A stretch of DNA of 50,808 nt. Origin: Stenotrophomonas maltophilia (GTDB taxonomy: Bacteria > Pseudomonadota > Gammaproteobacteria > Xanthomonadales > Xanthomonadaceae). The stretch is taken from assembly GCF_003970865.1 (NCBI RefSeq), contig NZ_RXLZ01000040.1:1-50808 (forward strand), in the 5' to 3' direction. Shown one piece after another: positions 33,975 through 42,127 of the stretch. The translations under genes were made by a program, and so were the position numbers. The stretch's first letter is position 1, and the number at the start of each line of letters is the position of its first letter. Below the pieces are notes generated by a model. The model saw only the letters and a program-made list of their open reading frames with translations, was not told the origin of the DNA and did no database searches.

Positions 33975-34694
33975 CTACGCCTCGGGGCGTTTGGCCACCA
34001 GCAGCCAGCTGTTGAAGGGGGTACGTCCGTGCAGCGGCCGGGGGGCCGTCACCTGCAATCCGGCTTCGGTCAGCGTCGCCTGCAATACCTGCGGATCGGG
34101 ATAGTGGCGCGGTCGTGTGCCCATCCAGCCGATCAGCCAGGCCAGCCGGTCCGCCACCCGCGTGGTGCGGTCGCGGCCATCGCCGGTGGCCAGCGGTGTA
34201 CGCAGCAGCAGGCAGCCGCCGCGGGCCACCTGCGCGCTGGCCGCGCGCAGCAGTGCCTGCTGTGGGCCTGCGTCCAGGTACTGCAGCACGTCCAGCAGCA
34301 GGACGTGCCCGGCCTGCGCCGGCAGCGGCGCCTGCACATCCACGCAGTCGAAGCGCACGTCCTGCAGGTCGGCGGCAGCACGTTGCGCGCGGGTGATCTT
34401 GCCGGCATCCACGTCCACGCCCAGGTAGCGCTGGGTACCGCCGCGCTGGCGCAGCACATGGGCGAACAGGCCCAGCCCGCAGCCAAGGTCCAGCACCGGC
34501 TGCCCGTCGTCAGGCAGATGCTGCAGCACGCCGTCGTACAGCGGATCGCTGCCGAGCTTGCCGCGGGTGTAGTAGTAGTCGCGGCGGCTGCCCCAGGCCT
34601 GCGCCGGGCGGAAGGCCTCGGCGATCAAGCGGGCCTGCGGGGCCGTCAGGGGAGTGCAGGGCAGGGGCGGGCCGTTCCGTGGCGTGCCGTCCAT
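33975..34694 (-). CDS. Class I SAM-dependent methyltransferase
   Basis: The 239-residue protein has motif I VLDLGCGLGLFAHVLRQRGG, motif II YLGVDVDAGKI, then FDCVDVQAPLP and HVLLLDVLQYLD. It resembles small-molecule methyltransferases; the acceptor is unknown. ATG 34694 lies 4 bp after the SGNH-hydrolase stop, in a three-gene operon with the aminotransferase. No strong ribosome site is seen, consistent with coupling. Confidence 0.88.
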   Translation of the reverse strand: MDGTPRNGPPLPCTPLTAPQARLIAEAFRPAQAWGSRRDYYYTRGKLGSDPLYDGVLQHLPDDGQPVLDLGCGLGLFAHVLRQRGGTQRYLGVDVDAGKITRAQRAAADLQDVRFDCVDVQAPLPAQAGHVLLLDVLQYLDAGPQQALLRAASAQVARGGCLLLRTPLATGDGRDRTTRVADRLAWLIGWMGTRPRHYPDPQVLQATLTEAGLQVTAPRPLHGRTPFNSWLLVAKRPEA

Positions 34695-34698
34695 CGCC

Positions 34699-35316
34699 TC
34701 AGTCCGTGCCGCCAAGCAGATGCGCGGCCACCGGAAGGGCGCGTGCGCTCCACAGCGCGTACATCCGCGCCGAAGGGTGCAGGCCATCCTCGGCAATCAT
34801 CGTCGGGTCTTCGCCCTGCGCGCGGCTGATATCGGTGATGTCGACGAAGGCCACGCCGTGCCGGGTGCTGATCACCTCGGCAGCCGCGTTGAACTCGTCG
34901 GTTTCGATCTCGATCGCGGCCAGGTCGCGGCCACTGCCGGCGCCGAACGGGGTCGCGCCCCAATCGGGGAAGGACAGCACCAGCACGCGGCCGGCGTCAC
35001 CGCCCGCGAAGCCGATCGCCCGCTGCAGAAGCGCCTGGAACTGGCTGCGGTATTCGTCCAGCGGACGCCCGCGGTACTGGTTGTTGACGCCGATCAGCAG
35101 GCTGACGAAATCGAACGGTCCCTGCGGCGCGGCCGCATCGATGCCAGCGTCCAGTTCGTCGGTGGTCCAGCCGGTGGTGGCGATGGTCTGCGGATCGGAC
35201 AGCTCAATGCCCTGCGCACGCAGCGCGGCGGCGAGCTGGTGCGGCCAGCGGCCTTCGACTGCAACCGCTTCACCGATGGTGTACGAGTCGCCCAGCGCCA
35301 GGTAGGACAGCGCCAC
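34699..35316 (-). CDS. SGNH/GDSL-family hydrolase
   Basis: The 205-residue product has block I LALGDSYT (nucleophile Ser11), a block III GVNNQ (Asn78/79) and a block V DGLHPS (Asp177, His180). These complete an SGNH catalytic set. There is no signal peptide, so it acts in the cytosol as an esterase or lipase of unknown substrate. ATG 35316 is 3 bp after the aminotransferase stop, and the methyltransferase follows 4 bp later, so all three form one tight operon. Confidence 0.88.
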   Translation of the reverse strand: MALSYLALGDSYTIGEAVAVEGRWPHQLAAALRAQGIELSDPQTIATTGWTTDELDAGIDAAAPQGPFDFVSLLIGVNNQYRGRPLDEYRSQFQALLQRAIGFAGGDAGRVLVLSFPDWGATPFGAGSGRDLAAIEIETDEFNAAAEVISTRHGVAFVDITDISRAQGEDPTMIAEDGLHPSARMYALWSARALPVAAHLLGGTD

Positions 35317-35319
35317 GGC

Positions 35320-36618
35320 TCAGGCCACCGAACGGCGTGGCTTCAACGGCACGACCTTGGTCGCGTCCTCGGCACGTCGCGCCAGCACGCGGTCGATGCG
35401 CGCGAACACATCGCGCATCACCGAGGCCTCCGGCATCAGGGTCACACGGAAATGATGGCGGTAGGGCACGTTGAAGCTCGAGCCCGGCACCACCAGCACA
35501 CCTTCGTTGTTCATCAGGTCCAGCGCGAAGTTGTGGTCGTCGAAGCCCTTCGCCGCGGCGCCGACCACGGCCGGGAATGCGTACAGCGCGCCGGCCGGCG
35601 CGACCAGCGACAGGTGTTCGCTGGCTTCGCAGGCTTCGATGACCGCGCGGCGGGTTTCGTACAGGCGGCCGCCCGGCGTGCACAACTCGGAAATGGTGTC
35701 CGGACCGTTCACCGCGGCCTCGATGGCGTACTGGCCCGGCACGTTGGCGCACAGGCGCAGCGCGCCCAACAGGTCCAGTGCCGCGCGGAAGTCACCCAGG
35801 CGGGCATCGTCGCCGCTGAGGTGGGCCCAGCCCACGCGCCAGCCGCAGGCGCGGTGCACCTTGCTCAGGCCGCTGAAGGTCAGGCACGGATGATCACCGG
35901 CCAGCGGTGCAACCGGCTGGAACACCGCGTCGTCGTACAGGATCTGGTCGTAGATCTCGTCGACCAGCAGCAACAGGTTGTGGCGGCGTGCGATCTCGAC
36001 CACGCGCTCCAGCAGTTCGCGCGGGTAGCTGGCGCCGCTGGGGTTGTTCGGATTGATCAGCACGATGGCGCGGGTGCGCGAGGACACCAGCGTCTCGATC
36101 TCGCTCGGGTCCGGCTGGAAGCCGTTCTCCGGTGCGCAGCGGTAGTACACCGGACGGCCATCGTTGAGGATGGTCGAGGCCGACCACAGCGGGTAGTCGG
36201 GCGAGGGCACCAGCACTTCGTCGCCGGGATTGAGCAGCGCACGCAGTGACAGGTCGATCAGCTCGCTGACGCCGTTGCCGAGGAAGACGCGGTCCGGGTG
36301 CGCATCGGGCGCGCCACGGCGGGCGTAGTAGCTGGCGATGGCTTCACGCGCCACCGGCAGGCCCTGCTGGTGCGTGTACGGGTCGGTGCGGCCCATGTCG
36401 TCGGCGATCGCACGCTGCAGATGCTCCGGCGCGCGGAAGCCGAAAGCGCCCGGATTGCCGATGTTGAGCTTGATCAGCTTGCGGCCCTGCGCCTCCAGCT
36501 CCCGGGCTCGCCGCGCCAGTTCTCCGCGGATTTCGTAGCGCACTTCGGAAAGGCGCTCGCGGATGGCCAGGGGCTTGGGCGAGTTGGTGGACATGGGGGC
36601 TGGGCCGTCAAAAGGCAT
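35320..36618 (-). CDS. alaA: Pyridoxal-phosphate aminotransferase, AlaA-like
   Basis: The 432-residue class I/II aminotransferase closely follows E. coli AlaA in wording: KLIKLNIGNPGAFGF, GNGVSELIDLSLRALLNPGDEVLVPSPDYPLW, INPNNPSGA and VDEIYDQILYDDA. The PLP lysine is Lys253 in SGLSKVHRACGWRVGW. AlaA makes alanine from pyruvate and glutamate. The ATG at 36618 has GGAAG upstream; ATG 36594 is an alternative. It leads an operon with the SGNH hydrolase and methyltransferase. rsgA is divergent. Confidence 0.92.
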   Translation of the reverse strand: MPFDGPAPMSTNSPKPLAIRERLSEVRYEIRGELARRARELEAQGRKLIKLNIGNPGAFGFRAPEHLQRAIADDMGRTDPYTHQQGLPVAREAIASYYARRGAPDAHPDRVFLGNGVSELIDLSLRALLNPGDEVLVPSPDYPLWSASTILNDGRPVYYRCAPENGFQPDPSEIETLVSSRTRAIVLINPNNPSGASYPRELLERVVEIARRHNLLLLVDEIYDQILYDDAVFQPVAPLAGDHPCLTFSGLSKVHRACGWRVGWAHLSGDDARLGDFRAALDLLGALRLCANVPGQYAIEAAVNGPDTISELCTPGGRLYETRRAVIEACEASEHLSLVAPAGALYAFPAVVGAAAKGFDDHNFALDLMNNEGVLVVPGSSFNVPYRHHFRVTLMPEASVMRDVFARIDRVLARRAEDATKVVPLKPRRSVA

Positions 36619-36704
36619 GGGGCTTCCATCCTACCGGAATTGCTGCAATGCATGGCAAGGGCTCCGGGCCCGTCATTGCTGGGCTGGCAGGGCGCCGTCA
36701 CAGG

Positions 36705-36710
36705 TAGAAT
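36705..36710 (+). promoter_or_regulatory. -10 box for a probable leaderless rsgA mRNA
   Basis: TAGAAT ends 7 nt before the ATG at 36718, so the transcript would begin at or next to the start codon. No ribosome site lies between them. Confidence 0.5.
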
Positions 36711-36717
36711 GGCGGCG

Positions 36718-37818
36718 ATGACCCAGACCCCCGATTTCATCGCCCTGCAGACCATTGGCTGGCCCTGGCCGGGCCCGGCGCAGCAGGCCGACTGGCAGGC
36801 CGCGATGGCCGCGCACCCGCAGGCCCGCCCGGCACGGGTGATCGAACAGCACCGTACCCACTACGTGGTGGCCGATGGCCCGGACGCCTCGATCAAGGCC
36901 GAGTCGCTGCCGGAATGGCAGCGCCCGCGCTTCCCCAGCCATGAACGGCCGGCGGTGGGTGACTGGGTGCTGCTCGATGGCATCCGCATCGTCGCGCTGC
37001 TGCCACGCCGTACCGCGATCAAGCGCGGTGCCGCCGGTGAGCACTATCACCAGCAGGTGATCGCGGCCAACATCGATACGGTGTTCATCGTCTGCGGCCT
37101 GGATGCCGACTTCAATCCGCGCCGCATCGAGCGCTACCTGCTGCTGGTCGGCGGTGGCGGTGCCGAACCGGTGGTGGTGCTGACCAAGGCCGACCAGACC
37201 GAGTACAGCGAAGACGCGCTGGCGGTGCTGGAAGAGCTGGAGATGCAGGGCATCGCGCTGCATGCGATCAACGGCCTGGATGCCGACAGCGTGGCGGTGC
37301 TGCAGCCGTGGCTGGGCCCGGGCCGCACGGTGGTGCTGGTGGGCTCGTCCGGTGCCGGCAAATCCACGCTGACCAACACCCTGCTGGGCGAGCAGCGGAT
37401 GAAGACCAACGCGGTGCGCGCCAACGATTCGCGCGGACGCCACACCACCACGCACCGCGCGCTGATGCCGCTGCCGACCGGCGCCTGCCTGATCGACACC
37501 CCCGGCATGCGTGAGCTGAAGCCGACCGGTGAAGAGACGCTGTCCGAAGGCGGCTTCGCCGATATCGAAGCGCTGGCCGCACAGTGCCGTTTCAACGACT
37601 GCAAGCACCAGCAGGAACCGGGCTGTGCCGTACGCGCAGCGATCGACGCAGGTGAAATCGAAGAGAGCCGGCTGCTCAACTACTTCAAGCTGAAGGAAGA
37701 GGTGGCCGCCGCCGCCGCCAAGCTGGCGGTCCGCCAGGCCGAGACCGCGCAGGAACGTGGCGGCAAGAAGGGCAAGGGCCAGCAGTTCCGCCCGGCCGGC
37801 AAGCCGCGTAGGCGCTGA
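36718..37818 (+). CDS. rsgA: Ribosome small-subunit GTPase RsgA
   Basis: This 366-residue protein is a circularly permuted GTPase in 30S ribosome maturation. It has an OB-fold region (about 35-105) and G4 TKAD (156-159) ahead of G1 GSSGAGKST (209-217). G3 is DTPG (260-263), and the zinc motif is Cys290, Cys295, His297, Cys303. The C-terminal tail is Lys/Arg-rich (GGKKGKGQQF) for RNA binding. ATG 36718 is used with the -10 box just before it; ATG 36709 would add Met-Ala-Ala. It is divergent from the aminotransferase operon. Confidence 0.95.
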   Translation: MTQTPDFIALQTIGWPWPGPAQQADWQAAMAAHPQARPARVIEQHRTHYVVADGPDASIKAESLPEWQRPRFPSHERPAVGDWVLLDGIRIVALLPRRTAIKRGAAGEHYHQQVIAANIDTVFIVCGLDADFNPRRIERYLLLVGGGGAEPVVVLTKADQTEYSEDALAVLEELEMQGIALHAINGLDADSVAVLQPWLGPGRTVVLVGSSGAGKSTLTNTLLGEQRMKTNAVRANDSRGRHTTTHRALMPLPTGACLIDTPGMRELKPTGEETLSEGGFADIEALAAQCRFNDCKHQQEPGCAVRAAIDAGEIEESRLLNYFKLKEEVAAAAAKLAVRQAETAQERGGKKGKGQQFRPAGKPRRR

Positions 37819-37868
37819 CCCCGTAGTACCGGAAACCTGCTCCTGGTGGGGGCCAACTGACCGCTTGT

Positions 37869-37946
37869 GGTAGGTGCCAACCTTGGTTGGCACGAATCTG
37901 TCCGCAGCCCGCCTTCGGCCGATGCCAACCAAGGTTGGCACCTACC
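37869..37946. repeat. SMAG-type inverted repeat pair
   Basis: Arms 37869-37893 and 37922-37946 are inverted copies with 24 of 25 matches, each starting GGTAGGTGCC with GCCAACCTTGGTTGGC inside. The pair separates rsgA from the QEGLA gene and lies just before the latter's -10 box. Confidence 0.9.
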
Positions 37947-37964
37947 AAAGCAAGGGCAGGGCGC

Positions 37965-37970
37965 TATAGT
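37965..37970 (+). promoter_or_regulatory. -10 box for a probable leaderless QEGLA mRNA
   Basis: TATAGT ends 6 nt before the ATG at 37977, and no ribosome site is present. Transcription would start at the A of the ATG. The repeat pair lies immediately upstream. Confidence 0.5.
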
Positions 37971-37976
37971 CCGCGC

Positions 37977-39230
37977 ATGGAACCGACTGCGACGCTGGAC
38001 CGTGACGTGGCCCACCATGCAGCGCTCGATGCGCGCCTGGTCGAGGCCGTGGGAGGCATCCGCCTGCTGGGCCTGACCAGCTGGCCGGCAACGGTGCAGG
38101 CACCGTTCCTGGACAGCGTGGCGCGAGGCCAGCCGGTGCTGCCGAAGGTGGATTACCCACGGCTGGACTTCAGCGAAGAACGTCGCGCGCTGGCCGCGAT
38201 CGCCGCCGACTGTGATGACAGCCACCCGCTGGGCCACTACGTGCGACAGTCGGCGCAGAGCTGGGACCTGGCCGCGCAGCTGTTGGAAGGGCTGGGCACC
38301 GCGGCGGTCGATACCTGTTCGGTGCAGCTGTTCGGCGCACCCGAGCAGCCGCTGCCGGGCAATGGCCCGAGCACGCGCGAAGCAGCGCGCCATTTCATCC
38401 AGATTGCCGCCGAACTGGACCACGAACTGCTGGCGCCGGAAGAGCAGGTGCCGGTCTCGGCCATTGCCCTGCAGCTGCAGCTGCAGAACGACCTGGATGC
38501 CTTCTTCGAATCGCGCATCATCCAGGTGCAGCTCGATCCGGAACTGGTGTCCAAGGCGGCTGCCGGCCCAACCCGCATCCGCCTGCGCACCAGTGCGCGC
38601 TTCAGTGCCTACGACCGCGCGCAGTTGTTCCACCACGAAGCGCTGGTGCATTCGCTGACCGCATTGAACGGCCGCGAACAACCTGTGCTGCCCAGCCTGG
38701 CGTTGTCCTCGCCGCGGGTGACCGCCACCCAGGAAGGATTGGCCACCTTCGCCGAGCAGATCACCGGGAGCATCGACATCGAGCGCCTCAAGCGCATCAG
38801 CCTGCGTACCGAAGCGATTGCGATGGCACGCGAAGGCGCCGATTTCATCGAAGTGTTCCGCTATTTCTGCGACGCCGGGCAGAACGCAGAAGAGAGCTTC
38901 GCCTCGGCACAACGCGTGTTCCGTGGTGTACCGCCGAGTGGCGGCCTGGCCTTCACCAAGGACACGGTGTACCTGCGGGGTTTGGTGTCGGTGCATACCT
39001 TCTTCCGCCATATGCTGGCCGAGGACCGCCTGCAGGTCTGCCGCTGGTTGTTCGCCGGCAAGATGAGCCTGACCGATGCGATCGCGTTCGCGCCGCTGTT
39101 CGAGGCGGGGGTATTGAAGCCACCGCGTTGGCTGCCGCACTGGGTGAGCCGGGCGAACGGCCTGGCGGGCATGCTGGCGTTTTCGCTGTTTGCCAACCGG
39201 ATACGGATGGACCAGCTGGCGCCGGAATGA
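37977..39230 (+). CDS. Flavohaemoglobin-expression-modulating QEGLA-motif protein (DUF1704)
   Basis: This 417-residue protein carries the QEGLA signature, here ATQEGLATFAEQITG, and HHEALVH earlier, which resemble zinc-metallopeptidase active-site arrangements (HEALVH then QEGLATF). The family is named from its effect on flavohaemoglobin expression; its biochemical action is unknown. The C terminus has GGLAFTKDTVYLRGLVSVHTFFRHML. ATG 37977 follows a -10 box directly and appears leaderless. Confidence 0.88.
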   Translation: MEPTATLDRDVAHHAALDARLVEAVGGIRLLGLTSWPATVQAPFLDSVARGQPVLPKVDYPRLDFSEERRALAAIAADCDDSHPLGHYVRQSAQSWDLAAQLLEGLGTAAVDTCSVQLFGAPEQPLPGNGPSTREAARHFIQIAAELDHELLAPEEQVPVSAIALQLQLQNDLDAFFESRIIQVQLDPELVSKAAAGPTRIRLRTSARFSAYDRAQLFHHEALVHSLTALNGREQPVLPSLALSSPRVTATQEGLATFAEQITGSIDIERLKRISLRTEAIAMAREGADFIEVFRYFCDAGQNAEESFASAQRVFRGVPPSGGLAFTKDTVYLRGLVSVHTFFRHMLAEDRLQVCRWLFAGKMSLTDAIAFAPLFEAGVLKPPRWLPHWVSRANGLAGMLAFSLFANRIRMDQLAPE

Positions 39231-39277
39231 AATGCGTTGGCGGGATGATGCGCTGGCGCCTCGATTGATGTCGCTGG

Positions 39278-39383
39278 GCGGCGGTGGGGCACCCTGGCCA
39301 GGACACGCCGTAAACCCATCCATGGGGGCTCGATCGGCGCATCCATGCGCCTCACGGTCCTCGCCAGGGTGCCCCACCGCCGC
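39278..39383 (-). repeat. Structured intergenic element, copy B
   Basis: A perfect 21-bp stem (39278-39298 with 39363-39383), then one mismatch and AGGA/TCCT, encloses two hairpins: CCCAT-CC-ATGGG (39315-39326) and GGCGCAT-CC-ATGCGCC (39336-39351). The core GGACACGCCGTAAACCCAT is the reverse of copies A and C, so it lies in minus orientation. Its outer motif GACAGTTTCCC is at the right. Confidence 0.8.
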
Positions 39384-39439
39384 CAGACAGTTTCCCGCGC
39401 GGGCGGCAGCACATCACCGCGCCGAAGGGATTGCGCTTG

Positions 39440-39478
39440 AAAAGCAAAGAGCCGGGCAATGCCCGGCTCTTTGCTTTT
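39440..39478. terminator. Bidirectional Rho-independent terminator
   Basis: A perfect 19-bp inverted repeat (39440-39458 with 39460-39478) reads AAAAGCAAAGAGCCGGGCA on the left and ends GCTTTTTG on the right. It separates the convergent QEGLA and TonB-receptor genes. It sits between copies B and C. Confidence 0.9.
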
Positions 39479-39521
39479 TGCTCTTCTTTGCCTTCCGCAC
39501 CGTGGCGCGGGAAACCGTCGA

Positions 39522-39627
39522 GCAGGGTCGGATGGGCCGGCGCAGGACCGTTGGCGCCATGGATGGCGCCATCGAGCCCCCATGGATGGGTTTACGGCGT
39601 GTCCTGCGCCGGCCCATCCGGCCCTGC
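39522..39627 (+). repeat. Structured intergenic element, copy C
   Basis: A 26-bp stem (39522-39547 with 39602-39627, one mismatch that would be G-U in RNA) encloses TGGCGCCAT-GG-ATGGCGCCA (39552-39571) and CCCAT-GG-ATGGG (39579-39590), then TTTACGGCGTGTCCT. GGAAACCGTC lies just to the left. It has the same core as copy A without the 80-base insertion. Confidence 0.8.
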
Positions 39628-39669
39628 CCCGCGACGATAATCAAGACGCCGCGGGGCAACGCTTTCGAC

Positions 39670-41967
39670 TTAGAACTCCGCCGCCACCGTCATGAACAGC
39701 TGCCGCGGTGCGCTCGCATGGATCGCATAACGCGTACCCTTCGGATCGGTCGGCGCGAACGAGCTCAGCTGGCCGGCGTAGCGCTTGTTGGTCATGTTGG
39801 TCGCATTCAACGACACCCGCACGTTGCGCAGGCCCAGGCCCGGGCCGAAGTCGTAGCCCGCACCGGCGTCGAAGGTGGTCACGCCCGGCACCGACTGGTC
39901 GTTGGTGTAGGTGTAGTAGCGCTTGCCGGTGTACTTGGCACGCAGGCTGGCGAAGAAGCCGTCGCGGTTCCAGCTGATCTCACTGGAGGCCATGCGCTGC
40001 GGCGTATCCACGGTGATCTTGCCGGCCACCGGCACTACCGCGCCGCCGGACAGGTAGTCGTCTTCGTAGGTGGTCTTGTTCCACGACAGCGCGTTGTACC
40101 ACTGCAGGCCGTCGATCGGCTTGAGGATGAAGGTCAGTTCCGCGCCGTAGCTCTTCACCGAACCGACGTTGATGAAGCGCGTCACGCACTCCGGACGCGT
40201 GCCGACTTCGATGCTCGAGCACGGGTTCAACGACAGCAGGCGGTTGTCGAACTTCACGTTGTAGCCCGCGATCGACGCCTGGTACTTCTCGCCGAAGGTA
40301 CGGAAGCCGGCTTCCAGGCTCTTGGACTTCTCCGGCTCAAGCCCGGCGCTGGCCGCGAACGATTCCGGCGACACCTGCAGCGGGCCGCCGCTGCCACCGC
40401 CGACGAAGGCGGCGATGTTCTCGGCATACGAGGCGAACAGCTCGTTGTTGGCGTTGAGCTTGAAGCCCAGGCCCACCTGCGGCAGCACCGATTCCTTGGC
40501 GGTCAGCGTGCCCGAGGCGATGCTGGTTTCCACGCCCGGCTGGGCGGTGGCACGCATGCGGGTGTTCGGGCTCTTGATGCCCACATCCACGGTCAGGCGC
40601 TGGTCCAGGAAGCGCATGCGGTCCTGCACGTAGAACTGGCGCGTGCGGATGTCGAAGTCCTGGTTGAACAGCAGGCGGTCCGGGTTCTTCAGGTACAGGT
40701 CGTCCAGGAACGGGCCGCTGATGTAGTAGAAGTTGCGCGACACGTTGTGGTCGTTCTGTTCGTACCACAGGCCGGCTTCCAGCTCGTGGATGCCGACCGT
40801 CCACGACAGTGCGGCGGTCAGGCCATCGCGGTTGATCGTGTAGTTGGTGCTGCGGATCGAAATCGGCAGCATCTTGTCGGTGCCCGGGTAGGACGGCTGG
40901 CCCGGTGCCCACCAGTGGCCCTGGCCACGGTTGTCGTGGTGGTAGGCCAGCAGCTTCAGGCGGCCCTGCTCGCCCAGGCGCAGGTCGGCATCGACCGAGT
41001 ACAGGTTGTCGTCACGCAGTGCGCGGCTCTGGTAGTAGGCGTCGTCGATGCTGCGGACATTGCCGCTGTACTTGCACTTCGAAGCATTGAAGGTGCCGGG
41101 CGCGCAGTACGCGGCGGCGACGGCACGGTCCCAGTCCGGCGCGTAGATGTTCCAGTCATAGCCCATGCCACGTGCCAGCATGTCCTTGGACAGGTAGGCG
41201 TAGTTGGCCTGGCTGGCGCGCGAGGTGGCCACGAACGCACCGAAGCGGTGGTCGCCGACGTTCCACACTGCCTTGGCGTTGAACTGGCGGGTGGTCTGGT
41301 TCTGGTACGGCGCGGCCCACATGTCCTGGTCCTGGTGCACGCCGGACACATAGGCCGAGAAGCCGTTGATGTCGCCGGTATCCACGCGCAGGTAGCCACG
41401 GCGCTGGCTGTTGTCGCCGACGGTGACGCTGGCGCGGCCACCGAATTCGGTGGACGGGTCCATCGAGAAGTACTGGATGGTGCCGCCCAGGTTGCTGGTC
41501 GAGGCCACGCCCAGCGAACCGATGCCCTGCGACAGCTCGGCACCGGCCAGGTTCTCGGCGATGATCGCGCGGGAGACGCTCAGGCCGTTGTAGTTGCCGT
41601 AGCTGTTGTCGCCCAGCGGGATGCCGTCCAGCGTGTAGCCCAGACGGCTCTTGTCGAAGCCGCGCAGGCTGATGGTCTGCGATTCTTCGTTGGCGCCGAA
41701 GGCATCGTTGGACTGCACCGACACGCCCGGCAGGCGGTCGAGGATCTTCTGGCCACTGGTGCCCGGCGGCAGCACCTGCTTGTCGACGGTGGTGATGCGC
41801 TGCACCTGGCGGGTCTCGCCCTGGCCGATCACGGAGACGGTATCCAGCGTCTGCGCGCTCAGCGCGGCATCGGTGCTGGCGCCGGTATCGGCGGCGGTGG
41901 CGGCATGGGCGCTGGCGGCGGCGGAGAGCGCGATCGCCACGGCGATCGTCAGGTGTCGGGTCTGCAT
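39670..41967 (-). CDS. TonB-dependent outer-membrane receptor (765 aa)
   Basis: The signal peptide (HLTIAVAIALSAAASAHA) is followed by the TonB-box-like LDTVSVIGQGE. A plug domain (KILDRLPGVSVQS, SQTISLRGFDKSRLGYTLDGIPLGD and SRAIIAENLAGAELSQG) and barrel end in RQLFMTVAAEF, the terminal Phe that guides outer-membrane insertion. It would import iron-siderophore or another scarce nutrient, but no neighbour identifies the substrate. ATG 41967 is preferred to 41982. No Fur-box-like site is clear upstream. Confidence 0.93.
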   Translation of the reverse strand: MQTRHLTIAVAIALSAAASAHAATAADTGASTDAALSAQTLDTVSVIGQGETRQVQRITTVDKQVLPPGTSGQKILDRLPGVSVQSNDAFGANEESQTISLRGFDKSRLGYTLDGIPLGDNSYGNYNGLSVSRAIIAENLAGAELSQGIGSLGVASTSNLGGTIQYFSMDPSTEFGGRASVTVGDNSQRRGYLRVDTGDINGFSAYVSGVHQDQDMWAAPYQNQTTRQFNAKAVWNVGDHRFGAFVATSRASQANYAYLSKDMLARGMGYDWNIYAPDWDRAVAAAYCAPGTFNASKCKYSGNVRSIDDAYYQSRALRDDNLYSVDADLRLGEQGRLKLLAYHHDNRGQGHWWAPGQPSYPGTDKMLPISIRSTNYTINRDGLTAALSWTVGIHELEAGLWYEQNDHNVSRNFYYISGPFLDDLYLKNPDRLLFNQDFDIRTRQFYVQDRMRFLDQRLTVDVGIKSPNTRMRATAQPGVETSIASGTLTAKESVLPQVGLGFKLNANNELFASYAENIAAFVGGGSGGPLQVSPESFAASAGLEPEKSKSLEAGFRTFGEKYQASIAGYNVKFDNRLLSLNPCSSIEVGTRPECVTRFINVGSVKSYGAELTFILKPIDGLQWYNALSWNKTTYEDDYLSGGAVVPVAGKITVDTPQRMASSEISWNRDGFFASLRAKYTGKRYYTYTNDQSVPGVTTFDAGAGYDFGPGLGLRNVRVSLNATNMTNKRYAGQLSSFAPTDPKGTRYAIHASAPRQLFMTVAAEF

Positions 41968-42127
41968 GGTGGTCCGTTGCATTGGGGGTGGTCACCGGCA
42001 CGCGTGCGCGGTGCACGGCCACTATGCGAACGGAACATGAAACCTTCTTTACGAAAAACCAACGAAGGCTGCAGGGCCGTGGTGCGTGTCCTGCAACATG
42101 TTCGTCATGGTGGTATGCCGATGGGAA

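Noticed and set aside
39270..39390. Copy B as an ordinary transcription terminator
   Set aside because: The loop of 64 bases has its own hairpins, no T tract follows, and a proper terminator lies nearby at 39440-39478.
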